From positions 3,782,001-3,846,000 of the forward strand of contig NZ_AP018448.1 in assembly GCF_030294945.1 (NCBI RefSeq): a stretch of 64,000 nt of DNA, read 5' to 3'. Positions 14,833 to 24,192 of the stretch are shown here, piece after piece. A model generated the notes under the pieces. It was not told the DNA's origin. It saw only the letters and a program-made list of their open reading frames with translations, and made no database searches. The DNA comes from Streptomyces graminofaciens (GTDB lineage: Bacteria > Actinomycetota > Actinomycetes > Streptomycetales > Streptomycetaceae). The translations under genes were made by a program, and so were the position numbers. The stretch's first letter is position 1; every line of letters begins with the position of its first letter.

Positions 14833-17100
14833 ATGGGGAACGGAGACGTACGGGTGCGGGGAATCGCCGCCCGGGCCGGCGGCTGGAGTGCCCGGCACCG
14901 ATGGGCGGCCGTCGGCGTGTGGGTGCTGTTCGTCGTCCTCGCCATGGGGATCGGCTCGGCGGTGGGCCGGGCCGACGTCAAGGACAGCGACCAGCTGAAG
15001 GGCGAGACCAGTACGGCCGCCCACATCATCGAGGAGGCCGGGATCGAGGAACCGGCGAGCGAGACCGTCCTCGTCCAGGCGAAGAACAAGGGGCTCACGG
15101 CCACGGACCCCGAGTTCCGGGCCGCCGTGGACGCGGTCGTCGAGGCGGTCGACGGCACCGGCGAGGTCAAGGACGTCACCTCGCCGTACGTGACGAAGAC
15201 CATCTCCAAGGACGGTCGCAGCGCTCTTGTGCAGTTCGATGTGAAGGGCGACGCGGAGACCGCCGGTGAGCGGATCGAGCCGGTGCTCAAGGCCGTCGAG
15301 GGGGTGCGGGACGACCACAAGACGCTGCGGATCGAGGAGATCGGCGGCGCCAGCATGAACAAGACGTTCGACGACGCCTTCGGGGACGACTTCCAGACGG
15401 CCGAGTTCTCCGCCGTACCGGTGGCCCTCGGCATTCTGCTGATCGCGTTCGGCGCGGTGGTGGCGGCGCTGCTGCCGGTGGCGCTGTCGATCACCGCGAT
15501 CGCGGCGACGATGGGCCTGATGGGCATCGTCAGCCATCTGGTCCCGATGACCGACGCGGCCAACTCGGTGATGCTGCTGGTGGGGCTGGCCGTCGGTGTC
15601 GACTACTGCCTGTTCTATCTGCGCCGGGAGCGCGAGGAGCGGGCCGCGGGCCGGGACGCCGAGACGGCGCTGCGGATCGCCGCCGCGACCAGCGGCCGGG
15701 CGATCATCGTCTCCGGTGTGACCGTGTGCGTGGCGATGGCGGGCATGCTCTTCACCGGGCTCGCCGAGTTCGAGGCGATGGGCCTGGCCTCGCTGATGGT
15801 CGTGGCGGTCGCGATGGTCGGCTCGGTGACCGTGCTGCCCGCGCTGCTGTCGCTGTTGGGCAAGCGCGTGGAGAAGGGGCGGATACCGTTCCTGCACCCC
15901 GACAAGCGCCGCAAGAACGGCAACGGCCGTACCGCGGGCGGGGAAAGCCGGTTCTGGACCGGTGTCCTGCGGGTCGTGCTCGCCAGGCCCGCGGTCTCCC
16001 TCGTCGTCGCCTGTGGTGTGCTGCTGGCGATCGCGGCGCCCGCGCTCGGCATGAAGACGCAGAACCTCACCCTGGACCAGGAGTTCGGCGACTCGCTGCC
16101 GATCGTGCAGACGTACGACCGGGTCAACGAGGCCTTCCCGGGCGGCTCCGAGCCGGCCGAGGTGATCGTGAAGGCGAAGGACATCGACTCCGCCGAGGTC
16201 AAGGGCGCCCTCGCCGACTTCCGTGCGGAGGCGATCAGTTCGGGCGCCTCGCGCGGCCCGGTCGAGATCAAGGTGCACGACGCGCAGAACGTGGCGTTCG
16301 TGTATGTGCCGCTGGTGGGCGGCTCCGACCTGGACAGGGCCGGGGCGAGCCTGGACAAGCTGCGCGACGAGGTACGGCCGGCCACGCTCGGCAGGGTCGA
16401 GGGCGTCGAGGCGCCGATCACCGGGCAGGTCGCGGGCTCGAAGGACTTCAACGACCAGCTCGTCGGCTCGGTGACCCCGGTCTTCGCCTTCGTCGTGGTC
16501 TTCGCCTTCCTGCTGATGCTGCTGTCGTTCCGCTCCCTGACCATCGCGGTCACGTCGATCGTGCTGAACCTGCTGTCGGTCGGCGCCGCGTACGGCATCC
16601 TCGTCGCGGTCTTCCAGCACGGCTGGGGCGCCTCGCTGGTGGGCGCGGAGGGCGTCGGCGCCATCATCACCTGGCTGCCGCTGTTCCTCTTCGTCATCCT
16701 GTTCGGGCTGTCGATGGACTACCACGTGTTCGTGGTCTCGCGGATCCGTGAGGCGCGGCTGCGGGGTCGTACGACGAAGGACGCGATCCAGCACGGTGTG
16801 GTCACCACGGCCGGGGTCGTCACCAGCGCCGCCGTCATCATGGTCGCCGTGTTCGCGATCTTCGGGACGCTGTCCATGCAGTCCATGAAGCAGATGGGCG
16901 TGGGCCTCGCGGCCGCGGTCCTCATCGACGCGACCATCATCCGGGGTGTACTCCTCCCGGCGGTGATGGCCCTGCTCGGCGAGCGCAACTGGTACCTGCC
17001 GAAGTGGCTGAACCGCCTGCCGGACCTCACCCACGACGAGTCGCCGGAGCCGGAGCCGCTGCCTCATGAGGGTCGTACGGAGGAGACCGTACGGGTCTGA
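14833..17100 (+). CDS. MMPL/RND-family transporter (755 aa)
   Basis: This is an RND-type exporter of hydrophobic substrates, driven by the proton gradient. After a basic N-terminus the first transmembrane helix is at WAAVGVWVLFVVLAMGIG. A long extracytoplasmic loop follows, then a block of about five helices, a cytoplasmic basic stretch (near 15890-15940), and a second copy of the whole pattern starting at VVLARPAVSLVVACGVLLAI. The conserved charged helix motif appears as GLSMDYHVFVVSRIREA, with a matching VGVDYCLFYLRRERE in the first half. The ATG at 14833 gives MGNGDVRVRG; an upstream in-frame GTG (14791) is possible. The substrate is unknown. Confidence 0.9.
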   Translation: MGNGDVRVRGIAARAGGWSARHRWAAVGVWVLFVVLAMGIGSAVGRADVKDSDQLKGETSTAAHIIEEAGIEEPASETVLVQAKNKGLTATDPEFRAAVDAVVEAVDGTGEVKDVTSPYVTKTISKDGRSALVQFDVKGDAETAGERIEPVLKAVEGVRDDHKTLRIEEIGGASMNKTFDDAFGDDFQTAEFSAVPVALGILLIAFGAVVAALLPVALSITAIAATMGLMGIVSHLVPMTDAANSVMLLVGLAVGVDYCLFYLRREREERAAGRDAETALRIAAATSGRAIIVSGVTVCVAMAGMLFTGLAEFEAMGLASLMVVAVAMVGSVTVLPALLSLLGKRVEKGRIPFLHPDKRRKNGNGRTAGGESRFWTGVLRVVLARPAVSLVVACGVLLAIAAPALGMKTQNLTLDQEFGDSLPIVQTYDRVNEAFPGGSEPAEVIVKAKDIDSAEVKGALADFRAEAISSGASRGPVEIKVHDAQNVAFVYVPLVGGSDLDRAGASLDKLRDEVRPATLGRVEGVEAPITGQVAGSKDFNDQLVGSVTPVFAFVVVFAFLLMLLSFRSLTIAVTSIVLNLLSVGAAYGILVAVFQHGWGASLVGAEGVGAIITWLPLFLFVILFGLSMDYHVFVVSRIREARLRGRTTKDAIQHGVVTTAGVVTSAAVIMVAVFAIFGTLSMQSMKQMGVGLAAAVLIDATIIRGVLLPAVMALLGERNWYLPKWLNRLPDLTHDESPEPEPLPHEGRTEETVRV

Positions 17101-17123
17101 GCCGGGCTCTGGTGAGCACGCGG

Positions 17124-17153
17124 GTGGCCGGGGTGCGCGCGCACCCCGGCCAC
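17124..17153. terminator. perfect 30-bp palindrome between convergent genes
   Basis: GTGGCCGGGGTGCGC and its exact complement sit back to back between the ends of the MMPL gene (17100) and the CDP-alcohol transferase gene (17178). This is a very stable stem without a U-tract, as is common for Streptomyces bidirectional terminators. Confidence 0.75.
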
Positions 17154-17177
17154 ACTGCTGTCCCGCGTGGACGGCCC

Positions 17178-18200
17178 TCAGGCCGCCTTGGTCACGTCGT
17201 CGCGGTCGAAGGAGTCGATGGTGCGGGTGAAGTCCCGGGTCGACAGCAACAGTTTGTAGATGATGGCGAGTTCGAAGACGAGGAGCATGGCGCCGGAGAC
17301 GACGGTCGCCTCGATCACCGTGTCGAGGAACGGGCCGATCATGAAGACGCCCATCTGGAACTCGATGCCGCTGATCAGATGCGGGCGGATGCGGTGGCGC
17401 AGGAGGAAGGAGCGGGCGCGCAGATAGGCGGGGAACTTCTGGCGGAACTCCTGGTGCAGGTCGACGACCTGGGCCTTCGGCGTATCGGCGGCGTCTTCCG
17501 TGGCCGTTCCGTCGGGGTTCTCAGGACCTTCGGAGTTCTCGGAGTACCCGGGGCGGTCGAGGTGATCGGGGCTGACAGCGGCGGCCTTCTCCAGGTCCTG
17601 CTCGATGTCGGCCTCGGGGTTGTCGCGCAGCAGGTCTTCCATGAAGGCGAGTTCGCGCGCGTTCTCGGCACGGCGGGCCGCCCTCACCCGGGCCTTGATC
17701 TGCTTCCGCATGGAGTGGCGGATCTTGAAGATCTCCAGGGAGTTGATGTACCGGAGGGTGTCCAGCCCGATGACGGCGGCGGCGAGCCAGATGTAGAGGG
17801 TGTCACCCGTGCGGTGGTACTGACCGGCCATCAGGGCCACCGCACAGGCCGCCACCCGGATGCGGTCGAACACGAAGTCCAGCCAGGCCCCGAACACGGA
17901 GCCCTGACCGGTGAGCCGGGCGACCTTGCCGTCCATGCAGTCGAGGATGAAGCTCAGGTGGTAGACGACGGCTCCGGCGACCAGCCAGCGCCAGTCACCC
18001 AGCGCGAAAAAGGCCGCCGAGACCAGGCCCAGCACAAAGGCACCCCAGGTCAGCTGGTTGGGCGTGATCCTCGTGTACTTCGCGGTGAGCCGCACGAGCG
18101 GTGTGGCCACCGGGTCCACGAGCAGCACGGTCCACCAGGCATCGCGCTTCTTCTGCGTGATGCGGCGCACCTCTGCGAGGTCGGGTATGTCTCGGCGCAT
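17178..18200 (-). CDS. CDP-alcohol phosphatidyltransferase family protein (340 aa)
   Basis: The diagnostic metal-binding motif DGx2ARx8Gx3Dx3D is complete: DGKVARLTGQGSVFGAWLDF followed by VFD, near residues 90-112. The enzyme should displace CMP from a CDP-alcohol to form a phosphodiester lipid or inositol-phosphate product in the membrane. Several hydrophobic helices surround the motif and at the C-terminus, and a charged, partly disordered insertion (about residues 180-245) lies between them, which is unusual for small family members. The product is not predictable. The upstream region carries repeated GTAACG elements. Confidence 0.85.
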   Translation of the reverse strand: MRRDIPDLAEVRRITQKKRDAWWTVLLVDPVATPLVRLTAKYTRITPNQLTWGAFVLGLVSAAFFALGDWRWLVAGAVVYHLSFILDCMDGKVARLTGQGSVFGAWLDFVFDRIRVAACAVALMAGQYHRTGDTLYIWLAAAVIGLDTLRYINSLEIFKIRHSMRKQIKARVRAARRAENARELAFMEDLLRDNPEADIEQDLEKAAAVSPDHLDRPGYSENSEGPENPDGTATEDAADTPKAQVVDLHQEFRQKFPAYLRARSFLLRHRIRPHLISGIEFQMGVFMIGPFLDTVIEATVVSGAMLLVFELAIIYKLLLSTRDFTRTIDSFDRDDVTKAA

Positions 18201-18289
18201 GGGGTCAACTTCCTGGCGTTCGATGGGAGTTCAGGCCCAGCTTGGAAGTCGTTCATCCGAGGTACAAGAAGCGCCGAGCACAACCTTTG

Positions 18290-18400
18290 AAAGGGGGTAA
18301 CGGTCGAACCATGTACCTGAGTCGACGACTCTGCCCCGAGGGGCGGGCGTTACCCGAGCGTTACTAAGTGATCTCGCCGTTACCCAAAATATGCCGGGAC
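18290..18400. promoter_or_regulatory. GTAACG-rich promoter region with two small hairpins
   Basis: The 237-bp gap between the CDP-alcohol transferase and the glycosyltransferase contains four GTAACG elements (near 18296, 18350, 18360 and 18390, mostly on the minus strand). It also contains the dyad GAGTCG-a-CGACTC (18319-18331) and a GCCCC-ga-GGGGC stem (18333-18344). It is the promoter region of the minus-strand transferase and probably the 5' boundary between the two genes. The repeated element may be a regulator half-site. Confidence 0.35.
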
Positions 18401-18437
18401 TTCACGATCAGAGTGCAACCGTCCCGCTTGCCTCGGT

Positions 18438-19655
18438 TTACTCGCTTTCCTCACGCTTCACCGTAGAGAGCTCCGCCTCGATCAGATCCGCCGCGCGTCG
18501 GGTGCCACCCTCCCCGGCCATCTCCCGCCGGATCGAATCGAGCCTTCGGGCCACCTCGGGATCCCCGACGAGGGCGAGGACCGCCTCGCGCAGTGTCCGC
18601 GCGTCCGCCTCCTCCATGGGTACGTGGCGGGCGACACCGAGCGATTGGAGCATGTCGGCGTTGCCGAACTGGTCGACCGCCTGCGGTACGGCGACCATCG
18701 GGGTGGCGGTGGCGAGGCCCTCCTGGCTGCCGCCGGCACCCGCGTGCGTGACGAAGGCGTCGGCCTGCCTGAGGATCGCCAGCTGCGGTACCCAGTCCCG
18801 CACTTCGATGCTGTCCGGGAGCGGCCCCAGCTCCGCCGGGTCGACGTGCTTGCCGACCTGGAGCACGGTGTGCCAGCCCGGCAGGTCGCCGAAGGCCTTG
18901 ACGCACTCGCGGTAGAAGGCGGGGTGCTTGGTGAAGGCCGAGCCGAGCGACACGAGCAGCACCTTCTCGGCGCCGGCGGGCCGCCGCCACTCCCCCTGCG
19001 CCGCGCGGTCGCCCTGGCAGGCGCCGACGAAGGTGTGCACGGCCTCGTCGACCCGGTCGGCGTTCGGCTGGAGCGCCTTGGGGATGAGGACGAGGGAGCG
19101 GGCGGGGCGGCCGACGAAGGAGTCCGGGTCCGCGCCCACCCCGTTCTCGTCCAGCCAGGCCTGGAAGCGGGCGTAGTACGCCTGGCCGCGCTCGGTCTTC
19201 TTCGGCTCGGCCCACATCGGTTCGCCGACCTCTTCCTCATAGCCGTCCCAGGCGACGAGGTTCGGGGAGAGCGAGATGGCTTTGACGCCCCAGCGGTGGG
19301 CGAGGACGCGGGCCGGGTAGGAGGCGATGTCGTGGATCACGAGATCCGGCTCGTCGCCCTCGTACGCCTTGATCAGCTGCGGCAGGGCCTGGATCGCGTC
19401 GTCGAGGAAGGGCTCGACGTTGTCGAGGAGGGTGGTACCCCAGGCCTCGGGGTCGCCGTCGGGGCCGGGCAGCGTCGAGTGCCAGATCTTCGGCTCGGCG
19501 CCGGCCTCGGCGACCTTCTCGACGAAGGCCGGCGGGATGGCGTAGCTGACCCGGTACCCCCGGGCGACCAGTTCCCGGATCACTTCGAGGCTCGGGTTCA
19601 CATGGCCGTGGACGGCGATGGAGAACATGGCGATGTGGGGAGGGTGGGTGGTCAT
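18438..19655 (-). CDS. macrolide-type UDP-glycosyltransferase (GT1 family)
   Basis: Transfers a sugar from a nucleotide donor to a hydrophobic acceptor. The GT-B fold is clear: an N-terminal acceptor domain beginning [20 protein letters not shown], with the catalytic His in VHGH, and a C-terminal donor domain with [33 protein letters not shown] and [20 protein letters not shown], which is the donor-binding signature (HxGxxxxxEGLxxxxPM type). The length of 405 aa fits MGT/OleD-like enzymes, which often inactivate macrolides. The start is the ATG at 19655. A perfect palindrome overlaps the promoter, so expression is probably repressor-controlled and inducible. It lies downstream of the sugar ABC genes but has its own promoter region. 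Confidence 0.92.
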   Translation of the reverse strand: MTTHPPHIAMFSIAVHGHVNPSLEVIRELVARGYRVSYAIPPAFVEKVAEAGAEPKIWHSTLPGPDGDPEAWGTTLLDNVEPFLDDAIQALPQLIKAYEGDEPDLVIHDIASYPARVLAHRWGVKAISLSPNLVAWDGYEEEVGEPMWAEPKKTERGQAYYARFQAWLDENGVGADPDSFVGRPARSLVLIPKALQPNADRVDEAVHTFVGACQGDRAAQGEWRRPAGAEKVLLVSLGSAFTKHPAFYRECVKAFGDLPGWHTVLQVGKHVDPAELGPLPDSIEVRDWVPQLAILRQADAFVTHAGAGGSQEGLATATPMVAVPQAVDQFGNADMLQSLGVARHVPMEEADARTLREAVLALVGDPEVARRLDSIRREMAGEGGTRRAADLIEAELSTVKREESE

Positions 19656-19673
19656 GCGCCCCACGCTAAACGA

Positions 19674-19689
19674 GACGATACGTATCGTC
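19674..19689. promoter_or_regulatory. perfect 16-bp palindrome in the glycosyltransferase promoter
   Basis: GACGATACGTATCGTC reads the same on both strands, 19 bp upstream of the glycosyltransferase start and within the 75-bp gap. Length and symmetry are those of a TetR-family operator. The regulator gene is not in this window. Confidence 0.6.
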
Positions 19690-19730
19690 CAATAATTTCG
19701 CCCCCGCACACCCTGCGCCGCGCCCACCTC

Positions 19731-21017
19731 TCACCGCTGATACCGCGCCAACACCAGATTCCCGTCCCCCACCAACCGCTCCCGCAACTCCGCCAGACCG
19801 ATCGCCCCGCTGTAGAACTCCTGAAAGGCGGGCGTGGCGACCTTGTCCTTCCACTCCGGATAGCCGCGTACGGACTGCGCCGGCGCCGAGCGAAGGTGTT
19901 CGGCGAGGGCCGTGCCGGTCGCCCAGTCGTAATCGGCCGTACGCAGCGCGGGGTCCTTCAACGCCTCCGTGCCGGTCGGCAGCATCCAGTCGCCGAGGGC
20001 GAGGCGGACCATGTTCGCGGGCCGGAGCAGGAAGTCGATGAACTCGGCGGCCTCCTCCTTGTGCGCGCTGTCCTCCGCGATGGAGAGCGTCTGCGGGCTG
20101 ACCCCCTGGGTGAGCCCCTCCGCCCCCGCCGGCGCGGGCAGCACCTGCCAGTCGAAACCCTTGGGCGCCTGCTGGACTATCTGCTGACGGTACGAGAAGC
20201 CGAGCGGCACCATCGCGTACTTGCCGCCGAAGAAACCGGGCAGCGTGTCCGAGCCCCCGCTGCCGAGCGTCGTGCCCGGCGCGCTCCGGTCGGTGTTCAC
20301 CTCGGCGCGCACGGTCTCCGGCACCACCGCGTCGGCGTCCTCGAAGCGCACCTCGACCTTGCCGTCCGCACCCCGGTGGAACAGCTGACCGCCCGCCGAC
20401 AACGACAGGTTGAGCGTCGCCGACACCGGCTCCTTCAGCGGCCAGGCGACCCCGTACGTGCCGTCGCCGCTCAACTCCTCGGCGACCTCCCGGAACTCCT
20501 CCCAGGTCCACGGCTTCTCGGTGGTCGGGACGCGCACACCGGACTCCCGCAGCCATTTCGCGTTGGCGATCAGGACCCTCGGCTCCTGGAGGAACGGCAC
20601 CCCGAACACCCCGTCCCCGAACGTCGTCGTCTCCCAACTCCGCTGCGGGATGTCCGACTTCAGCCGCTCGGGCAGCAGCTCGCGCAGATCGGCGAGGTAC
20701 CCGCCGTACGCGAAGTCCGCGAGGTCGTCCGAGGCGTCGTGGATGATGTCCGGCGCCTCACCGCCCTCGAAGGAGGTGAGCAGCTGGTCGTGAACGCTGT
20801 CCCAACTCCCCTGTACGTACTCGACCTCGACGTCCGGGTGAGTGGCGTTCCACTCCTTCACCAGCTCCTTGTTGACCGCGACGGACTCGTCCTGCCAGGC
20901 CAGGGACTGGAAGCGGAGGGTGATACGGCCGCGGTCGTCGTCGGATCCGCCGCCGTCGCCCGTACAGGCGCTCATCAGGAGGCACAGCACCAAGGCCGTC
21001 AGCCAGCGTGCGCGCAT
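19731..21017 (-). CDS. sugar ABC transporter substrate-binding lipoprotein
   Basis: This extracellular solute-binding protein (family 1) is anchored by the lipobox LLMSAC after a short signal peptide. The mature chain starts with an Asp/Gly-rich linker and ITLRFQSLAWQDESV, followed by VNKELVKEWNATHPDVEVEY, typical of carbohydrate-binding members. The ATG at 21017 overlaps the stop of the preceding permease gene by one base. Its 428 aa match the family. The ligand is probably an oligosaccharide, not specified by sequence. No ATPase gene is nearby; such systems usually share MsiK. Confidence 0.9.
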   Translation of the reverse strand: MRARWLTALVLCLLMSACTGDGGGSDDDRGRITLRFQSLAWQDESVAVNKELVKEWNATHPDVEVEYVQGSWDSVHDQLLTSFEGGEAPDIIHDASDDLADFAYGGYLADLRELLPERLKSDIPQRSWETTTFGDGVFGVPFLQEPRVLIANAKWLRESGVRVPTTEKPWTWEEFREVAEELSGDGTYGVAWPLKEPVSATLNLSLSAGGQLFHRGADGKVEVRFEDADAVVPETVRAEVNTDRSAPGTTLGSGGSDTLPGFFGGKYAMVPLGFSYRQQIVQQAPKGFDWQVLPAPAGAEGLTQGVSPQTLSIAEDSAHKEEAAEFIDFLLRPANMVRLALGDWMLPTGTEALKDPALRTADYDWATGTALAEHLRSAPAQSVRGYPEWKDKVATPAFQEFYSGAIGLAELRERLVGDGNLVLARYQR

Positions 21018-21850
21018 CAGCTTTTCACCGCCCCGGCGAGCATGCCGCCCGTGATCCGTTTCTGGATGATCGCGAAGACGACCAGCGAGGGGAGTGTGGC
21101 GAGGAAGGCCGCAGCCGCCAGCGGGCCGAGGTCCGCCACGCCCTCCGCGCCGATGAAGTGGGTGAGGACGACCGGCAGCGTCTGTTTCTCCGGCGTCTTG
21201 AGCAGCACGAGCGCGAAGAAGAACTCGTTCCAGGCCGTGATGAACGCGAACAGTGCCGTCGCCACGATGCCCGGCGCCAGCAGCGGCGCGATCACCGACA
21301 CCAGCGTCCGCACCCTCCCCGCCCCGTCGACCGCCGCCGCCTCTTCCAACTCGGTCGGCACGGCCCTTACGTACCCGACGAGCATCCACAGCGCGAACGG
21401 CAGCGCCCACACCACGTACACCATGATCAGGCCGGGCACGGAGTCGATCAGGCGGAGGTTCTTCAGCACCAGGAACAGCGGGATGATCACCAGCACGAAC
21501 GGGAACGCCTGGCTGACCACCACCCAGCCCGTCGCCGCCCGGGAGAGCAGTGTGCGGCGCCTGGCCATGACGTACGCCATCGGGGTGGCGATCAGTACGG
21601 CCACGACGGCCGCGCCGAGCGCCGCGACCAGCGAGTTGAGCGCGGCGTCGAGCAGCGGCTGCTCGTCGAAGGCCTGCCGGAAGTTGTCGAGGGTCGGGTT
21701 CTCAGGGATCCAGGTCGGATGCGGACTGCCCAGCTCACGGGGCGGTTTGAAGGCGATGGAGATCAGCCAGAGGAGGGGGAAGGCAAGGAAGACGAGATAT
21801 CCGAGGAGGGCCGTGTACTGGCCGATCCGGGCCGCTCCGCTTGTCCTCAC
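21017..21850 (-). CDS. carbohydrate ABC transporter permease (MalG type)
   Basis: A 277-aa inner membrane permease of the CUT1 class with six predicted helices, the first at YLVFLAFPLLWLISIAF. The EAA loop appears as ELEEAAAVDGAGRVRTLVSV. It pairs with the following permease to form the membrane channel. Its start overlaps the upstream permease stop by 4 nt and its stop touches the substrate-binding gene start, so all three are one operon. Confidence 0.92.
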   Translation of the reverse strand: MRTSGAARIGQYTALLGYLVFLAFPLLWLISIAFKPPRELGSPHPTWIPENPTLDNFRQAFDEQPLLDAALNSLVAALGAAVVAVLIATPMAYVMARRRTLLSRAATGWVVVSQAFPFVLVIIPLFLVLKNLRLIDSVPGLIMVYVVWALPFALWMLVGYVRAVPTELEEAAAVDGAGRVRTLVSVIAPLLAPGIVATALFAFITAWNEFFFALVLLKTPEKQTLPVVLTHFIGAEGVADLGPLAAAAFLATLPSLVVFAIIQKRITGGMLAGAVKS

Positions 21851-22836
21851 GCGTCCTCACCCCGCCTCAGCCGGCCGACCAGATGGAACGCGAGGATCAC
21901 CGAGATCAGCGCGACCATCACACACCCCATCGCCGCCGCGTACCCGAACTGCCCGTAGCGGAAGGCCTCCTCGTAGGCGAAGAGCATGGGCAGGCGCGTA
22001 CGGCCGCCCGGGCCTCCGTTCGTCAGGACGTAGACCAGGGCGAAGGAGTTGAAGTTCCAGATCAGGTTGAGCGCCGTGATCGCGAGGGCGATCGGCCTGA
22101 GGGCGGGCCAGGTGACCGTACGGAAGCGGCGCCAGGCGCCGGCGCCGTCCATCGCCGCCGCCTCGTGCAGCTCGCGCGGGGTGTTCTGCAGACCGGCGAG
22201 CAGGGCGACCGTGGTCTGGGGCATGCCCGCCCAGACACCGACCACGATGACCGCGGGCAGGGCGGTGGCCAGTCCGCTCAGCCAGTCCCGGCCGTCGCCG
22301 AGGCCCAGATCGCGCAGGCTCTCGTTGAGGATGCCCGCGTCCGGGTTGTAGACCAGCCGCCACATGATGCCGACGACCACCTCGGGCATCGCCCACGGGA
22401 CGATGGCGAGGGCTCGTGCCAGCCAGCGCAGCCGTAATCGCTGGTCGAGGAGGACGGCGAGGCCCAGCGCGAGCAGGAACTGGGGCACGGTCACCCCGAC
22501 CGCCCACAGCAGGCCGATCCGGAACGACTCCCAGAACAGCGTGTCGTGCAGCAGATCCCGGAAGTTGAGCGCGCCGATCCACTGCGTGGGCTCCGTCCGC
22601 CCCGCCTGTGCGTCGGTGAACGCCAGCGCGATCCCGTACAGCAGGGGTCCGACGCTCAGGGCCAGGATCGGGATGAGCGCCGGCAGCACCAGGAACCAGG
22701 CGCCGTGATCGACGAGGCGCCGCTCCCGGTCCGCCCCCGCGGCACGCCGCCTCTCCGGCCGCGGACGCTTCGCCGTCGCGGTACCGGTCCCGCTCCCGGT
22801 TCCGGTTCCGGTTCCGGTTCCGGTCGCCCATGTCAT
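21847..22836 (-). CDS. carbohydrate ABC transporter permease (MalF type)
   Basis: The first gene of the sugar importer operon. The N-terminus is odd: a run of Thr-Gly pairs encoded by a hexanucleotide repeat, then a basic stretch, before the first helix at FLVLPALIPILALSVGPLL. The EAA loop is ELHEAAAMDGAGAWRRFRTV. AGGAG lies about 9 nt before the ATG at 22836. It has 329 aa. The Thr-Gly tail is predicted cytoplasmic and probably unstructured. Confidence 0.92.
   Translation of the reverse strand: MTWATGTGTGTGTGSGTGTATAKRPRPERRRAAGADRERRLVDHGAWFLVLPALIPILALSVGPLLYGIALAFTDAQAGRTEPTQWIGALNFRDLLHDTLFWESFRIGLLWAVGVTVPQFLLALGLAVLLDQRLRLRWLARALAIVPWAMPEVVVGIMWRLVYNPDAGILNESLRDLGLGDGRDWLSGLATALPAVIVVGVWAGMPQTTVALLAGLQNTPRELHEAAAMDGAGAWRRFRTVTWPALRPIALAITALNLIWNFNSFALVYVLTNGGPGGRTRLPMLFAYEEAFRYGQFGYAAAMGCVMVALISVILAFHLVGRLRRGEDA
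22798..22824. repeat. GGTTCC hexanucleotide tandem repeat (4.5 units)
   Basis: Four perfect GGTTCC units plus GGT lie inside the first codons of the sugar permease gene. Read on the minus strand they encode Thr-Gly pairs. The unit is a multiple of three, so slippage would change length without breaking the frame. Confidence 0.85.
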
Positions 22837-23060
22837 GCCATCGGCTCCTTATGTGGAAGTTCGAGTGGCTAGGGATGATCAGGAGGCTCTTGTACGGGTG
22901 CGGTCGACCGCGCGGCCTCCGTCATGGTCCTGAGGGCGTGCGGGGCCGTCAAGGCACCGCGCACCTCCCCCGACCTGTGCGAATGCGAGACTGGCCGACG
23001 TATGGCGTGAACACGACGTCCCGGTGGGGAGTGTCGGCGGCACGGACGCGGAGGCGATGG

Positions 23061-23924
23061 ATGGACGAGGCACGGGCGCGGGACGTACTGGCCGCGGCGG
23101 GCGTGCTGCCCGGTGCGGCCGAGGGCGCGCGGCTGCTCGCGTTGGGCGAGAACGCGGTGTTCGCCGCCGGTGACCTGGTGGTCAGGGTGGGGCGCGACGC
23201 CGAACTCCTCGACCGGGCGCGCCGTGAACTGCGGATCGCCGCCTGGCTGGCCGAGGCGGGCGTACCCGCGGTGCGCGCGGCCGAGTCCGAGGCGCTGCTG
23301 GTGGAGGGACACCCGGTGACGGTGTGGCACCGGCTCCCCGATTCCGTACGCCCCGCCGGGCCCCGTGATTTGGCCGAACTGCTGCGGCTGGTCCATGCCC
23401 TGCCCTCCCCCGGTTTCGAACTGCCGCCCCGCGAGTTGCTGGGCGGTGTGGAACGCTGGCTGCGGCTCGCCGGTGACGCGATCGACCCGGCCGACGCGGA
23501 CTGTCTGCGGGAGCGGCGCGACGGCTTCGCGGCGGCCGCGGCCGCGCTCGTCCCGCAGCTGCCGCCGGGGCCGATCCACGGGGACGCGCTGCCCCGCAAT
23601 GTGCACATCGGGCCGGACGGTCCCGTGCTGGTCGACCTGGAGACCTTCTCCTTCGACCTGCGCGAGCACGACCTGGTGGTGATGGCTCTGTCCCGTGACC
23701 GGTACGGGTTGCCGGGTGCGGAGTACGAGGCGTTCGTGGGTGCGTACGGGTGGGACGTGCGGGAGTGGGAGGGTTGCTCGGTGCTGCGTGGGGCTCGGGA
23801 GACGGCTAGTTGTGCGTGGGTGGCACAGCATGCGCCGAGCAACCCGAAGGCGCGGGCCGAGTTCGAGCGGAGGGTGGCTTCGCTGCGGGACGGGGACGAG
23901 GCGGTGCGGTGGTATCCGTTCTGA
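23061..23924 (+). CDS. phosphotransferase enzyme family protein (APH-like, 287 aa)
   Basis: This is a kinase-fold small-molecule phosphotransferase. The catalytic loop is GPIHGDALPRNVHI, with the Asp and Asn of HGDxxxxN intact, and the metal-binding Asp is in VLVDLETFSF. The N-lobe contains LALGENAVFAAGD and the Lys-equivalent region VVRVGRD. The ATG at 23061 has GGAGG 7-12 nt upstream. The substrate is unknown, and resistance to an aminoglycoside should not be assumed. It is transcribed divergently from the sugar importer across a 224-bp gap. Confidence 0.85.
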   Translation: MDEARARDVLAAAGVLPGAAEGARLLALGENAVFAAGDLVVRVGRDAELLDRARRELRIAAWLAEAGVPAVRAAESEALLVEGHPVTVWHRLPDSVRPAGPRDLAELLRLVHALPSPGFELPPRELLGGVERWLRLAGDAIDPADADCLRERRDGFAAAAAALVPQLPPGPIHGDALPRNVHIGPDGPVLVDLETFSFDLREHDLVVMALSRDRYGLPGAEYEAFVGAYGWDVREWEGCSVLRGARETASCAWVAQHAPSNPKARAEFERRVASLRDGDEAVRWYPF

Positions 23925-24023
23925 GCCCTGCCGCTCCGCACCAGGCCCGGATCAGGCACCGCTCGCTGCCCTGAACAGCGGGGTCACGTGGCCCGGCGCT
24001 CACGGGGTGCCGCCGCGCCCACC

Positions 24024-24067
24024 CGTGCCGCCCTGGCGGCACGACTGCCCGCAGCTGAGACGGGCAG
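24024..24067. terminator. two hairpins between convergent genes
   Basis: CGTGCCGCC-ct-GGCGGCACG (24024-24043) and CTGCCCG-n9-CGGGCAG (24045-24067) lie between the ends of the phosphotransferase gene and the exonuclease gene. A second GCCCGCAGCT copy follows at 24095. The gap 23925-24192 holds nothing else recognisable. Confidence 0.6.
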
Positions 24068-24192
24068 GCCGTCTGCCCCGCTCCGCGACGGACAGCCCGC
24101 AGCTACGACGGTCGGCTTCCCCGCGATACGCCTGCTCGCGAGCCGAGCCAGAGCAGGGTCAGCCGCAGGCCGAGCCAGAGCCCGGTCAGCGC

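Noticed and set aside
18291..19730. Operon linkage of the glycosyltransferase with the upstream sugar importer as a single transport and modification unit
   Set aside because: A 75-bp gap with its own palindromic operator separates them, and no shared function is evident.
18624..22052. Plus-strand frame of over 1100 codons across the glycosyltransferase and sugar importer genes
   Set aside because: Antisense artefact; every minus-strand gene beneath it has intact conserved motifs.
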